Notes: a model not told the origin generated them from the letters alone. A DNA stretch of 64,000 nucleotides from JAEUMG01 sp046349315 (GCA_046349315.1 JAXMCQ010000015.1:1-64000); one strand, 5' to 3'; numbered from the stretch's first letter, positions 52,192-61,325 are shown. Translations and numbers: made by a program.

Positions 52192-52460
52192 ATGAACGTA
52201 TTCCTCGCAAAATCCTACAGCGCTTCGTCGAGACAGAAATAGATGGGGAAGCCGTCATCATGAATCTCGATACCGGGCACTTCCATTCGCTCAAGGAGAC
52301 GGGGCTAACGATCTGGCGACTCATCGACGGGCAGCGATCGGTCAGCGCCATACAGGCGGCGCTTCTCGATACCTATGATGTCGAAGAGAGCCAGTGCCGC
52401 GCGGACTGCGAGCGCTTCTTTGCGTCCTTGCAAGGGGCGGGTTTCGTGGACGGAGTCTGA
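52188..52460 (+). CDS. PqqD-like leader-recognition protein (lasso B1 type)
   Basis: A 90-residue PqqD-fold protein: EIDGEAVIMNLDTGHFHSLKETGLTIWRLIDG and VEESQCRADCERFFASLQGAGFV. In lasso pathways the B1 protein binds the YxxPxLxxxG leader motif and presents the precursor to the protease. It starts with an ATGA overlap and is followed by the B2 gene after three bases. Confidence 0.93.
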   Translation: MNERIPRKILQRFVETEIDGEAVIMNLDTGHFHSLKETGLTIWRLIDGQRSVSAIQAALLDTYDVEESQCRADCERFFASLQGAGFVDGV

Positions 52461-52463
52461 TAC

Positions 52464-52937
52464 TTGCGTCTGATTTCCAAGGGGTGGGCGTGGCGGATGT
52501 GCGTCGTCGAGGCGATGCTGTTGCTGCTTGTGGCGCGATTCCTCGTCGCATTCGTGCCCTTGCGCTTTTGGCGGACGAGCCTGCGGCGAACACCGAGCCT
52601 TGGCGGCCATCCTGCTGAAGTCAAATGGTCGACCGTCCGCTCAGTCGGTCGCGCCGTCAATCGTGCGGCGGCGCATCTGCCAATCGCAATGGTTTGCCTG
52701 CCGCGCGCTATTGCCGCGCAATGGATGCTTCTGCGGCGTGGACTGTCGCCACGCCTCGTAATTGGCTTAGTGCCCTGTCAAACCCTGGGACCCGGCCAAT
52801 CGCAGCGCGGGCTCCATGCCTGGGTCGACCTCAACGGACGCATCGTCGTCGGCGCACGCGCTCCGCATTCCTGTCGCCCGGCCTTCGCACTCGGCGGCGA
52901 CCTCAGCTCACCGACACGCGACAGCATCTTTACATAA
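52464..52937 (+). CDS. Transglutaminase-like leader protease (lasso B2 type)
   Basis: A 157-residue cysteine protease of the lasso B2 family. The catalytic triad is C78 (AMVCLPRA), H118 (GLHAWV) and D122 (DLNG). The N-terminus is hydrophobic (MLLLLVARFLVAFVPLRFW). The start is TTG, three bases after the B1 stop. It should cut the leader from the peptide and hand the core to the cyclase. Confidence 0.92.
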   Translation: MRLISKGWAWRMCVVEAMLLLLVARFLVAFVPLRFWRTSLRRTPSLGGHPAEVKWSTVRSVGRAVNRAAAHLPIAMVCLPRAIAAQWMLLRRGLSPRLVIGLVPCQTLGPGQSQRGLHAWVDLNGRIVVGARAPHSCRPAFALGGDLSSPTRDSIFT

Positions 52938-53004
52938 CGTAAATTTTGGGCATTATTGGCATCGGCGGACGGCATTTCATCAAAATCCGCGTTGCTTGGC
53001 ATTT

Positions 53005-53025
53005 CGGCAAGTCACAGGCTTGCCG
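53005..53025 (+). promoter_or_regulatory. Hairpin upstream of the precursor gene
   Basis: CGGCAAG, seven bases, CTTGCCG, followed by GTGTTTGTTTG. It lies between the B2 gene and the precursor gene, so it could terminate the upstream genes partially or protect a separate, more abundant precursor transcript, which is common in RiPP clusters. Confidence 0.45.
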
Positions 53026-53087
53026 GTGTTTGTTTGTGATTGCGTGTTCGGAACGAGTGATGGGTTTGTAGCGAGTGGGGAAAGCCT

Positions 53088-53246
53088 ATGCGTGACGGCG
53101 AGAAGAATGCGGATATGGCGAAAGAGAAGCCTGCTAAGTCCGAGTGGACCACGCCGGTTCTCATCGCATGCGGCAATATGACGAACGTATTGCTGGGTAC
53201 CGGCTCCGGGGGAGACGGTACCGGATCTGGTGCCGAACATTCCTGA
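53088..53246 (+). CDS. RiPP precursor peptide, lasso-type leader with repeated Gly-rich core
   Basis: A 52-residue peptide too short for routine gene calling. Residues 20-29 are WTTPVLIACG, matching YxxPxLxxxG with Trp for Tyr, the lasso leader motif read by B1 proteins. Normal spacing from that Gly puts core residue 1 at G37. The core would be GTGSGGDGTGSGAEHS: Gly1 and Asp7 suit a 7-residue macrolactam. Residues 37-43 and 44-50 are repeats of one heptad. The leader Thr normally at -2 is Leu35. It lies between the B2 gene and the cyclase gene. Confidence 0.8.
   Translation: MRDGEKNADMAKEKPAKSEWTTPVLIACGNMTNVLLGTGSGGDGTGSGAEHS
53196..53237 (+). repeat. Two tandem 21-bp units inside the precursor core
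   Basis: Codons 37-43 (GTGSGGD) and 44-50 (GTGSGAE) repeat. The first seven nucleotides of each unit are identical and the later codons differ mostly at third positions, so the peptide repeat looks kept by selection and not merely recent. Confidence 0.75.
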
Positions 53247-53297
53247 CCAGCACCTGGACATCGGAGAGCGCAGGTAAGTTTCAAATCAATGTGAACG

Positions 53298-55226
53298 ATG
53301 ATGATCGGCCTTTGGCATGCCTGGTCAGGTGAAGCGCCTGCGGAGCCGTTAGCACATCGCTTTGCCGCTGCTCTTGGAGTGGGGCGACAAGACGTGTTTT
53401 GCCATCAGATTGTTTCGGGCGCGGTCCTTGCCGGGCAGTCCGGAACGCGCGGCCGTCGCACAGTAGAGTCTCTTGCGAATCTGCCGAATGGCGATGCGGT
53501 ATTGTTTCGCGGTCATATCGATAACCGCGCCTTCTTGCGGCGGGAACTTTCAGTATCGCCGGCAACGGAGGCAAACGATGCCGAGCTCTATGCCTGCTGT
53601 TATGAGAGGTATGGCGAAGACTGCGATCTCAAGGTCATCGGCCAGTATGCGGCGATTATCTGGTCGCCGCGGACGAGAACAGTCTCCCTGGTCCGCAGCC
53701 CCATTCACGCACCTGCGCTTCACTATTGGTCGGACGGGCGCCGATTAATCATTGCCAACGTCTCGCAGGCGATTTTTGCGACAGGCGAGATCAGGCCCGA
53801 GGTCGACGAACAGAAAATCGCCGATACGCTGTACCTCAATTATGCCGAGGAAGAACGTGGTTGGTTCAAAGGCGTCAAACGCCTGCCGCTCGGAACACGG
53901 TGCGAGATCAGCAAATCCGGTACGAGATCATACCGCTATTACGACCTTGGCCGCTTGCCACGCGTTAGGCTGGCGCGTGACGATGATTATGTCGAGGCCG
54001 CGGATGCACTCTTCACAGAGGCAACGCGCGCCGCGCTGAACGGTTTCTCACGTCCGGCCGTGAGCTTGAGTGGAGGCCTTGATTCACAAGCAGTCGCTGC
54101 TTATGCGGTGAAGGTACTGGGCCCCGAGCGCCGGCTCGCTGCATTCACCGCTGTTCCCGAAGCCGGATGGGACGGACGGACAGCGAAGAACCGCTTTGGC
54201 GACGAAAGTGCCTATGCAGCGCTTCTCGCCCGATCCTATCCGACGATCGATCATGAGATTCTCGACGCAGCGGGGCTGTCATTCGGCCACAAGCTTGGCT
54301 CGCTCTTTCTCACGATGGGTGCGCCACCTCGCAATGCCATGAACCTCCACTGGATCCACGCTTTGCGGGCGCGTGCTCGGGAGCGCGGTTGCGATGTCCT
54401 TTTGACCGGGTCGCTGGGGAATGCAACCTTCAGCTTCGAAGGCAAAGGCGCGCTGCCGGCACTTCTCAAGAGAGGTCGCCTTCTGGCCCTTGCGCGGGAA
54501 GTCCGGGCGATTCCCAATCGCAGGGCCGGTTTGCTGCGGACGGCTCTGACCGAAGCGGTTCTGCCATTTCTGCCGGAGAGAGTCTGTCGGACTCTTCATA
54601 ACAGGCCGAGCGGCACGGATCGGGACGATCTTCCGGACTGGTGCGGATTGAATCCCGATTGGGCATTGCGCATGCGTGTGCGCGAACGCGCCCGCAATGG
54701 TGGGATCGACCCCACTTCCCGCTCTCCGTCGCGTACGCTTGCCATCCGGCGTGCACGGCTCGTGGGACTCGCAGAATCGGGTGATTTGATACAGGCGATC
54801 GACACGATCGGCGGCTTGCCGCAGCGCGACCCGACGAGTTATCGACCCTTCTTTGAGTTCTGCCTCGGGATTCCCGACGAGCAATTTCTACACAGAGGCG
54901 AGAAGCGATGGCTGGCGCGACGCCTCCTTATGGGCAAAATTCCCGATGTCGTCCTCAACGAAAAGCGTCAGGGACTGCAGGCTGCCGATTGGCATTTGCG
55001 ACTGGGGCGCGAACGAAGCGTACTGCAGACTGAAGTCGAGCGGCTCTCGAAGGATCCGGGAATGGAGGCTCGTTTTGACCTCAAACGGTTCCGCGCTGCG
55101 CTAAAGCATTGGCCGCAATCGACGCCGGTCGACGATGCGCGGGCGTTGAAAACGCTCTGGCTCGCCCTGCCGCGCGCGCTCGCCACCGCCCGCTTCATTC
55201 AATATGTCGAGGGGCACAATACATGA
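53298..55226 (+). CDS. Asparagine-synthetase-like RiPP cyclase (lasso C type)
   Basis: A 642-residue protein of the AsnB family. The N-terminal glutaminase-like domain lacks Cys2 (it starts MMIGLWHAW), and the ATP-pyrophosphatase loop SGGLDS is at 258-263. Lasso C enzymes adenylate the Asp or Glu side chain and close the macrolactam with the core N-terminus. Length and missing Cys2 fit. The stop overlaps the ABC gene start (ATGA). Confidence 0.92.
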   Translation: MMIGLWHAWSGEAPAEPLAHRFAAALGVGRQDVFCHQIVSGAVLAGQSGTRGRRTVESLANLPNGDAVLFRGHIDNRAFLRRELSVSPATEANDAELYACCYERYGEDCDLKVIGQYAAIIWSPRTRTVSLVRSPIHAPALHYWSDGRRLIIANVSQAIFATGEIRPEVDEQKIADTLYLNYAEEERGWFKGVKRLPLGTRCEISKSGTRSYRYYDLGRLPRVRLARDDDYVEAADALFTEATRAALNGFSRPAVSLSGGLDSQAVAAYAVKVLGPERRLAAFTAVPEAGWDGRTAKNRFGDESAYAALLARSYPTIDHEILDAAGLSFGHKLGSLFLTMGAPPRNAMNLHWIHALRARARERGCDVLLTGSLGNATFSFEGKGALPALLKRGRLLALAREVRAIPNRRAGLLRTALTEAVLPFLPERVCRTLHNRPSGTDRDDLPDWCGLNPDWALRMRVRERARNGGIDPTSRSPSRTLAIRRARLVGLAESGDLIQAIDTIGGLPQRDPTSYRPFFEFCLGIPDEQFLHRGEKRWLARRLLMGKIPDVVLNEKRQGLQAADWHLRLGRERSVLQTEVERLSKDPGMEARFDLKRFRAALKHWPQSTPVDDARALKTLWLALPRALATARFIQYVEGHNT

Positions 55227-56959
55227 AGCCGGCTCTTGCCTTCTTCAGGCTGTTGTGTCGCGCGTCGGTGCTCGAGACCCTGACGCTCCTGATGACGATG
55301 ATCCTTGCGAGCCTCAGTGAGGGCATAGGTCTTCTCCTTCTTGTGCCAGTGCTCGACACTCTGTCCGGTTCTGCTCAAGCCGAAACTCAACTGGCAAGCA
55401 TCGCCAACTTCCTTGGCCTTGCGCCATCACTGAGCGTGCTGCTCAGCCTCTTCGTTGGTCTCGTCGCCCTGCGCGCAAGCTTCGTTTACGCCCAACAAAT
55501 CATGTCGTCGCGCTATCAGGCGAACATGGTCGATCGCATGAGAATGCAAGGTTTTGCATCTCTGTTCGCAGCGGAGTGGCGGTGGCTCGCGGAGCGTCGC
55601 GCCTCGGATCACGCAGCGATTCTGATATCCGGAATCGGCCGTGTGGCCGTCGGACTGAGCCAAGCTCTCGCTTTGTTGGTCAGCTCTTCGACATTGCTTG
55701 CGTGTCTTGCCGTCGCCTTTCTCCTCTCGTGGCAGGCGGCGTCGATTGTGACGGCCTGCGCGGTGCTTGGTCTCGCTGCGCTCCTGAGTCACCGTCGGCA
55801 TGCGTTGAACCTAGGCGTGGCGATGTCGCAAGCAAATCGCGTGTTGCAGGCCAGTCTCGATGCGGGTTTTTCCGGGTTGCGCCTGACCAAGATCGTCGAT
55901 GGATGCAAGCGGCGGATCGAGCAGATAGATGGCAGCATGAAGCTCATGCGTCTCCAGCAGGAGCGCCTGGTTGCAGCGACGGCTGGAGCGCGCATGGTGG
56001 TGCAGGTAGCGAGCGCCGGCATACTGGCTCTCGTGGTTTATGTCGCAACCGCTTGGTGGCATGTTTCCTTCGCGGCTCTCGTTATTCTGGTCGCCGTCTT
56101 TGCCCGCTCCGCTGCGCTGCTTCTCGTCATGCAGCAGCAGTATCATCACTGGCTGCATGCCATTCCGGCGCTTGAGGACGTCGACAGGCTTCTGGCGGAT
56201 GCGCATCGTGCAGCCGAACCGGCGGCGGGCGCTATCGAGCCTCCACGCCCTGCACTCTCCGGCGCGATTGCGCTCCACGGCATTACCTACACCCATCCCG
56301 GGCGCCTGATCCCGGCGCTCAACGATATTTCGCTTGCAATTGCGCCCGGGTCGCTCACGGCCCTTGTCGGTGCCTCCGGTGCAGGCAAAAGCAGCCTCGC
56401 CGATCTTCTGATCGGGCTCGTTACGCCGGATGAGGGAACGCTTACGGTCGATGGAACAGCCGTCGCCGGCTCCGCTCGACTTGGGTGGCGGCGGTGCGTC
56501 GGTTATGTCGAGCAGAACGCGTTCTTCTTTCACGACACCATCCGCAACAATCTTCTCTTCGCCGCGCCGGATGCGAGCGAGGAACAGATCAATACGGCGC
56601 TAGCGCTCGCCGCGGCGGCTTTCGTCCATCAATTGCCTGCGGGCTTGGAGACGGTTATCGGCGATCGCGGCCTTCTCCTTTCCGGCGGCGAGCGGCAAAG
56701 ACTGGCGCTTGCGCGTGCGCTCTTGAGCAAACCGCAATTTCTCATCCTTGACGAGGCAACCCACGCGCTCGATCCCGTCAACGAGACAATCATATGGGCG
56801 ACGGTTGAGAAGCTGCGCGGCACCTGCACGATCGTCGCGATTGGACATCATCTGCCGATCCTCGATCGCGCGGACGAGGTCATCATCCTCGAATCCGGCA
56901 GGATTGTCGCGCAGAGGCCGGGTGAAGCCATGCGGGTTCGTGGAGAACTTGCAGCATGA
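55223..56959 (+). CDS. ABC exporter, fused permease-ATPase (lasso D type)
   Basis: A 578-residue half-transporter: six transmembrane segments (about 15-310), Walker A GASGAGKSS at 383-391, signature LSGGERQRLALARALL and Walker B FLILDEATHALDP. There is no C39 peptidase domain, which fits a cluster with a separate B2 protease. It should export the mature peptide. It overlaps both neighbours by four bases (ATGA). Confidence 0.93.
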   Translation: MKPALAFFRLLCRASVLETLTLLMTMILASLSEGIGLLLLVPVLDTLSGSAQAETQLASIANFLGLAPSLSVLLSLFVGLVALRASFVYAQQIMSSRYQANMVDRMRMQGFASLFAAEWRWLAERRASDHAAILISGIGRVAVGLSQALALLVSSSTLLACLAVAFLLSWQAASIVTACAVLGLAALLSHRRHALNLGVAMSQANRVLQASLDAGFSGLRLTKIVDGCKRRIEQIDGSMKLMRLQQERLVAATAGARMVVQVASAGILALVVYVATAWWHVSFAALVILVAVFARSAALLLVMQQQYHHWLHAIPALEDVDRLLADAHRAAEPAAGAIEPPRPALSGAIALHGITYTHPGRLIPALNDISLAIAPGSLTALVGASGAGKSSLADLLIGLVTPDEGTLTVDGTAVAGSARLGWRRCVGYVEQNAFFFHDTIRNNLLFAAPDASEEQINTALALAAAAFVHQLPAGLETVIGDRGLLLSGGERQRLALARALLSKPQFLILDEATHALDPVNETIIWATVEKLRGTCTIVAIGHHLPILDRADEVIILESGRIVAQRPGEAMRVRGELAA

Positions 56960-58155
56960 GCCCGCGTGGCGACCGCATACGGCTTCTGCTCCTGGATATG
57001 ATCACGAGTAAGCGCGACATTGATCTCGACTTCATGGCGCGACTGACGTCTCAGGATTGGGCGGCGCTGCAAAGAATGGCGCGGCAGCATCGGCTTGAGC
57101 CACTCCTCCACCGCAATTCGAAGTCGCATCCCTCCTGGCCGGTGCCTGAGAGTATCATTGACCGATGGCAGCGTGCCTTCCGTAAGAGTGCGATGCGTGC
57201 GATGGCCTGGGAAAGGGTGTTAAGCCACGTTTCCGGACGGCTCGACGCGGCGGGAATTCCCTATGCGGCGCTCAAAGGCGCCTGGCTTGCCCGCTTCGCC
57301 TATCCCTATCCGGCGCTTAGGCCCTTGCGCGATATCGATATCCTGGTACCGCCCGAATATGCGGTTAAGGCCTTTGAGATACTTGCTGGCGAAGGCTTCG
57401 CGCCACGCAGCCTCGCCGAGCCGCCGATCGGCCATGCGCTCGCGCACGGCAAGCATTTGCCAGGTCTGGTGTCGCCCGGCGACAAGATAGGCATCGAGAT
57501 TCATCATCGCCTCTTCACTGATGGCCATCGGGCTTTGGCGACGCAGGATGTGATCAGCCACCGTGTGTTTGCGGGCTCGACATCAAGGACGGTCGCTTAT
57601 CTCGACCCGACCGACACGCTCCTGCATCTGATCGTGCATGCTGCTTATGAGCATGAGTTCTGCAACGGCCCGCTGGTGCTGACCGATGTCGCATATCTGC
57701 TCGGCAAGGCGGAGGTCGCTTGGGATCGGTTCTGGGCTGAGGCCGCGCGCGGCGGATGGGAGGAAGGCTGCAATCTTCTTCTCCGTGCGGTCGAGTGCTA
57801 TCACGGGACGCGGATCGCACGACCGCAATCGATCAAGCCTGTACCGGGCTCACTTGTCGAGACCGCCGTTTTACTCATGCTTCAGGATCATCAGAGACGC
57901 GGCCGGGTCGCGCTTCTGTCGGCCTTCAGCACGGCCAAGGGTGTGGGTGCAAAGCTGCGCTTGGCGGCGCGTCGTGCGAAGCCCGAGCCCCATGCGCTGG
58001 CGGGTTTCGGGGGAGGGAAATTGGCCTGGACTGCTTATCCGCATTGGATGACAAGCCGGTTGCGTCAGATGCTTGCGGCGCTGGCTGATACTGGAGCGCG
58101 CGCCGATATCGGGCGGGCGCGTATCGTAAAAAACTGGCTTGGTACAAGGGCCTAA
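56956..58155 (+). CDS. Nucleotidyltransferase-family protein, RiPP tailoring
   Basis: A 399-residue protein of the NTP_transf_5 group: YAALKGAWLARFAYPYPALRPLRDIDILVP carries the KG loop and the catalytic DxD (DID). Members in lasso clusters accompany HprK kinases and act on the phosphorylated peptide, as with the PsmN-type enzymes that add sugars. Coupled by ATGA overlap to the ABC gene. Confidence 0.85.
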   Translation: MSPRGDRIRLLLLDMITSKRDIDLDFMARLTSQDWAALQRMARQHRLEPLLHRNSKSHPSWPVPESIIDRWQRAFRKSAMRAMAWERVLSHVSGRLDAAGIPYAALKGAWLARFAYPYPALRPLRDIDILVPPEYAVKAFEILAGEGFAPRSLAEPPIGHALAHGKHLPGLVSPGDKIGIEIHHRLFTDGHRALATQDVISHRVFAGSTSRTVAYLDPTDTLLHLIVHAAYEHEFCNGPLVLTDVAYLLGKAEVAWDRFWAEAARGGWEEGCNLLLRAVECYHGTRIARPQSIKPVPGSLVETAVLLMLQDHQRRGRVALLSAFSTAKGVGAKLRLAARRAKPEPHALAGFGGGKLAWTAYPHWMTSRLRQMLAALADTGARADIGRARIVKNWLGTRA

Positions 58156-58286
58156 CCCGCAAACAATCATCAAAGCTTAGTGTGGCGCAGGAGGAGAACT
58201 TGCGCGGCCAAGAGGCGGAGTCTATAATTTACCTCAAGTTAGTCAGGGTGCGGGCGCAGCCTTTTCCGGCTGTCGGGGGACGGGCA

Positions 58287-58730
58287 ATGAAGTCGATATT
58301 CAATTGCATGGTCGCGATGAGTCTATTCGCGGCGTCGATCGGGACAGCCTGGGCCGATGGCGAGATCGTCGAAATCTCCGAAATGCAGGGCAAAGTGCTG
58401 GTCAATGCCGGCAATGGCTATGCTCCGGTTCCCGACATGGCGCTGCTCAACCAGGGCGACACGGTCATGGTCGGCGACAACAGCAGCGCTATTATCGTCT
58501 ATATCGACACCAAATGCCGCGTTCGATTGCCGGCCCATACGGTGACGACCATCACCCTGCCGGATCCCTGCAAGGCCGCGGCGATCCCGCCGGCTTCGGG
58601 TTCGAGTCTGGTATCGCAACCGCTGGTCTGGGTTGGGTTGGGAGGTCTGGCCTTTGCCGGCCTCATCGCGCTTCTCGTCGTCAATCACGATAATGAGGAA
58701 GGCAATTCACGACCGGTCAGCGACCCCTGA
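58287..58730 (+). CDS. Exported FecR-like protein
   Basis: A 147-residue protein: signal peptide (MKSIFNCMVAMSLFAASIGTAWA), a short FecR-like beta domain (EISEMQGKVLVNAGNGYAPVPDMALLNQGDTVMVGDNSSAIIVY) and a C-terminal transmembrane helix (VWVGLGGLAFAGLIALLVV). I chose ATG 58287, before the signal, and not the in-frame start at 58182. It is the last gene before a terminator and may be a membrane-bound partner of the RiPP cluster or an unrelated neighbour. Confidence 0.75.
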   Translation: MKSIFNCMVAMSLFAASIGTAWADGEIVEISEMQGKVLVNAGNGYAPVPDMALLNQGDTVMVGDNSSAIIVYIDTKCRVRLPAHTVTTITLPDPCKAAAIPPASGSSLVSQPLVWVGLGGLAFAGLIALLVVNHDNEEGNSRPVSDP

Positions 58731-58737
58731 ATGCGAA

Positions 58738-58767
58738 GGCGCCTCGTCCGTTGCCGGAAGAGGCGCC
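58738..58767 (+). terminator. Hairpin ending the RiPP cluster
   Basis: GGCGCCTC at 58738-58745 pairs with GAGGCGCC at 58760-58767. It starts eight bases after the stop of the FecR-like gene and ahead of the convergent secreted-protein gene at 58805-59329. Only AAAG follows, so read as a bidirectional hairpin rather than a clear intrinsic terminator. Confidence 0.6.
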
Positions 58768-58804
58768 AAAGTCACGCGAAGCGAACGATCTCGCCCTTAG
58801 ATAA

Positions 58805-59329
58805 TTACCAGCCGGGATACCGGCACTTCACGCCGCGCCAGTAGCGGTAGTTGCACATGCCGCCCCACGGGCCGTACCACCAGTCGATGAAGAGGGCGCT
58901 GTTGGTGCCCACATTCGGCGGCGTGCCTTCGAGAATGCGCACGTCATAGGTGAGGCTGGTGCCGGACAGACGCGGATTGGTCAGTTCGACAACGGAGCTG
59001 TTCTCCTTGCCGTCAACGATGACCGACAGGGCAGCATTCGGCGGATCGACCTCGAAGCTTTCCTTTCCCGCCGCCCAGTCCTTCACGAAGACTTCGGTCG
59101 GCATGGTCGCCGACATGCGCTCGGGCCGGTCGGTGAACAGGATGGTCTGCGGCGAAACGCCCTCGAGCGTGACCGACTTGCCATCGAACTTCATGCCCGT
59201 CGAATTCTGAACGATCAGCCAATTCGCCGCTGGCGCCGGGGTATCCGGCTGCTCGGCCGCCTGAACCGCCGGTGCCGCCACCAGCAGAAGGGACGCCAGA
59301 CCAAAAATAGACAGAAGTGAACTCTTCAT
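58805..59329 (-). CDS. Secreted protein of unknown function
   Basis: A 174-residue protein with signal peptide MKSSLLSIFGLASLLLVAAPAVQA. The mature part is beta-rich and ends in an aromatic, Gly/Cys-containing stretch (DWWYGPWGGMCNYRYWRGVKC). Not recognised. It is alone on its strand with its own stop close to the cluster terminator, and followed upstream by the start of the flavin gene region. Confidence 0.7.
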   Translation of the reverse strand: MKSSLLSIFGLASLLLVAAPAVQAAEQPDTPAPAANWLIVQNSTGMKFDGKSVTLEGVSPQTILFTDRPERMSATMPTEVFVKDWAAGKESFEVDPPNAALSVIVDGKENSSVVELTNPRLSGTSLTYDVRILEGTPPNVGTNSALFIDWWYGPWGGMCNYRYWRGVKCRYPGW

Positions 59330-59389
59330 GCGTTTGCCTCCTTCGCTTCAAGAATCACGCCCTGCCTATTGGCCTTTCAACGTAACACG

Positions 59390-60631
59390 TCAATGACCGC
59401 TGGTTGCCTTAGTAAAGGGAGTACTAGGAAAGGCGCCCATAATTGATGCACCATCCGTCGCGACCTGATGGGTCTTGCCACTCAGGCGTGCGCCAAAAGT
59501 GAGAAGCCGCGGTTCGCGGCGCAGCACAGCGCGGATCACACCGTGTGTTGAAGGTGCCAATGCAAGGCGAGCGAAGGCGGAAGCGGCACGAATGCGCGGT
59601 GCGAAGTGCCGCCTCCAGTCCCGCTGATAGGCGGCGCCGATCGAGTCGGCGCTGGTTCCCGGAGGGGTCGTCAGCAAGTGCCGGCACAGGAGCCAGGCAG
59701 ACTGCATGGCCATGCCGATACCTTCGGCAACGATCGGATGCGCTTCTCCGGCGCTATTGCCGATGCTGAAGATGCCATTGTTATAACACTGGCGGAAACC
59801 CGGCTGGATCGGACCGGCCGACAAGACGCTCTCCAGCAATTCGGCCTTCGCCAAAGCCCGTCCTACGGCCTCGCATGATCTTGCGACATGGGCGATGACG
59901 GCATCACCGGCGCGGCCCGGCTGCGCTGATCGCAAGCTGCGCAATGTGTCACGGCGAATGCAGCAGGAGAGGCTCACGCGCCCCGCATCGGTGTTCACCA
60001 TTCCGCCATAGCCGCCCGGAAAGACGAGGAGCGGCATGAGGTCTTCGGGCAAAGTGGCATTGCGAAAGTGAGCCTTGAAGCCGAGGAGATCGCCATCGCG
60101 ATGCGGCAGTGCAGTCGGGTCGAAGGCCGGCGAACGCTCCCATGAACCGGTTGCAGCAATGACGCGGCGGCCGTGCAGCGGGTGCGTGGCTCCGTCGCCT
60201 TCGATCAAGCATCGCCAGCCGGTATCGGTGCGTTCCAGTGTCGTGCCCCGCCATGGTTGCCAGCACTCCGCCCCCCTCGCGATCGCCGCTTCGAGCAAGA
60301 GGCTGTCGAGATGCTCGCGCCCCAGGGCACGGCCGGCGCCGTGTGTCGCATCGGCGCGCGGCATCGCCGCGGCGATGTCGGTATCGGTCTCGTAAAGCGC
60401 GACGCGACGAACCGGGGGCCCAGCCGTGGCCAGATAGGCATCGGCGACGCCAAGCGCCTGCAAAACCGGCCATGTGGTTAGGGACAGAAACTCGCCGCAC
60501 ACTTTGCGACGCGGAAAGCGGCTCTTCTCGACGATTGCCACGTTCCAACCGCCTCGTGCGAGCAAGAGCGCGGCGGTCGCGCCGGCCGGCCCTGCGCCGA
60601 GGATCAAGGCGTCATGAACAGGCTCGGTCAT
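59390..60631 (-). CDS. FAD-dependent oxidoreductase of the geranylgeranyl-reductase/hydroxylase type
   Basis: A 413-residue flavoprotein: FAD loop ALILGAGPAGATAALLLARGGW, motif FPRRKVCGEFLS, and second FAD contact FSIGNSAGEAHPIVAEGIGMAM. Similar enzymes hydroxylate or reduce polyketide or isoprenoid products. The ATG at 60631 overlaps the methyltransferase 3' end by 20 bases; a TTG at 60640 is possible. It is the last gene of the PKS operon. Confidence 0.85.
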   Translation of the reverse strand: MTEPVHDALILGAGPAGATAALLLARGGWNVAIVEKSRFPRRKVCGEFLSLTTWPVLQALGVADAYLATAGPPVRRVALYETDTDIAAAMPRADATHGAGRALGREHLDSLLLEAAIARGAECWQPWRGTTLERTDTGWRCLIEGDGATHPLHGRRVIAATGSWERSPAFDPTALPHRDGDLLGFKAHFRNATLPEDLMPLLVFPGGYGGMVNTDAGRVSLSCCIRRDTLRSLRSAQPGRAGDAVIAHVARSCEAVGRALAKAELLESVLSAGPIQPGFRQCYNNGIFSIGNSAGEAHPIVAEGIGMAMQSAWLLCRHLLTTPPGTSADSIGAAYQRDWRRHFAPRIRAASAFARLALAPSTHGVIRAVLRREPRLLTFGARLSGKTHQVATDGASIMGAFPSTPFTKATSGH

Positions 60632-61325
60632 GGCGTGCAATGAAGCAATGGCTGAAGGGCCAGGCTTCCTTCTCAGTCAGATGCCATCCATTCTCGCGCG
60701 GCCATAATTGCGAGAGCTCCTGGTCGATGAAGCCCGCCCTGACACTGGCGACAGCATCGTGATGCGTCACGCGATTGCAGCCGATTGTCCAAAGAAGTTT
60801 ACTCATGACCAGCGGAAAGCGTGCGCGGCGCGGTTCGAGTGCGATGAAACTCGACGTCACGCGTGCAATAAGCGCCAGGAGCCGCGCCAATTCCGCTTGT
60901 GCAAAGTGGTGCAAGAACAGATTGGTGACGACGATGTCGTATGACTGCTCCCGCGCCGATCCGAGATAGGCGACGACATCGGCAGTGACGGGTGTCGCTT
61001 TCCAGCCGAGATTTGCAAAGCCTTGCCGCGTCGATTGCGTCAAGAGATCCTGACGGTCGAGCAATGTGACTTCGACGCCCGGCCAACTCGCGGATAGTTT
61101 CTTCGCGAGGGCGAGCGTCAATGTTCCATCGCCCGCGCCGAGGTCGAGCAGGTTTTTCGGTGCCGGTTTGTTGCGATAGAGCGCTTCAAGCCGGCGGCCG
61201 ACCAGCATGGCGCTGAACATCAGCCGGTTCACAAGCCGCAAGTCGCGGCGCGAGGCGGATGCTTCAGGATCGTCCGCAGGCAGAATATCGAGCAGTTCGG
61301 TCTCGAGTCTGCGAGCCATGCTCAT
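60612..61325 (-). CDS. SAM-dependent methyltransferase of the PKS operon
   Basis: A 237-residue class I methyltransferase: LLDLGAGDGTLTLALAKKL (motif I), VTLLDRQD (motif II), YDIVVTNLFLHHF (motif IV). It follows the type III PKS by seven bases and overlaps the flavin gene, so it probably methylates the polyketide product. The start is ATG 61325, with another ATG two codons later. Confidence 0.87.
   Translation of the reverse strand: MSMARRLETELLDILPADDPEASASRRDLRLVNRLMFSAMLVGRRLEALYRNKPAPKNLLDLGAGDGTLTLALAKKLSASWPGVEVTLLDRQDLLTQSTRQGFANLGWKATPVTADVVAYLGSAREQSYDIVVTNLFLHHFAQAELARLLALIARVTSSFIALEPRRARFPLVMSKLLWTIGCNRVTHHDAVASVRAGFIDQELSQLWPRENGWHLTEKEAWPFSHCFIARHDRACS

Noticed and set aside
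52969..52979. ACGGCATTTCA upstream of the RiPP precursor as a fifth copy of the 43-bp element
   Set aside because: Only 11 bases match; the TATCG core and the distance to the start codon do not.
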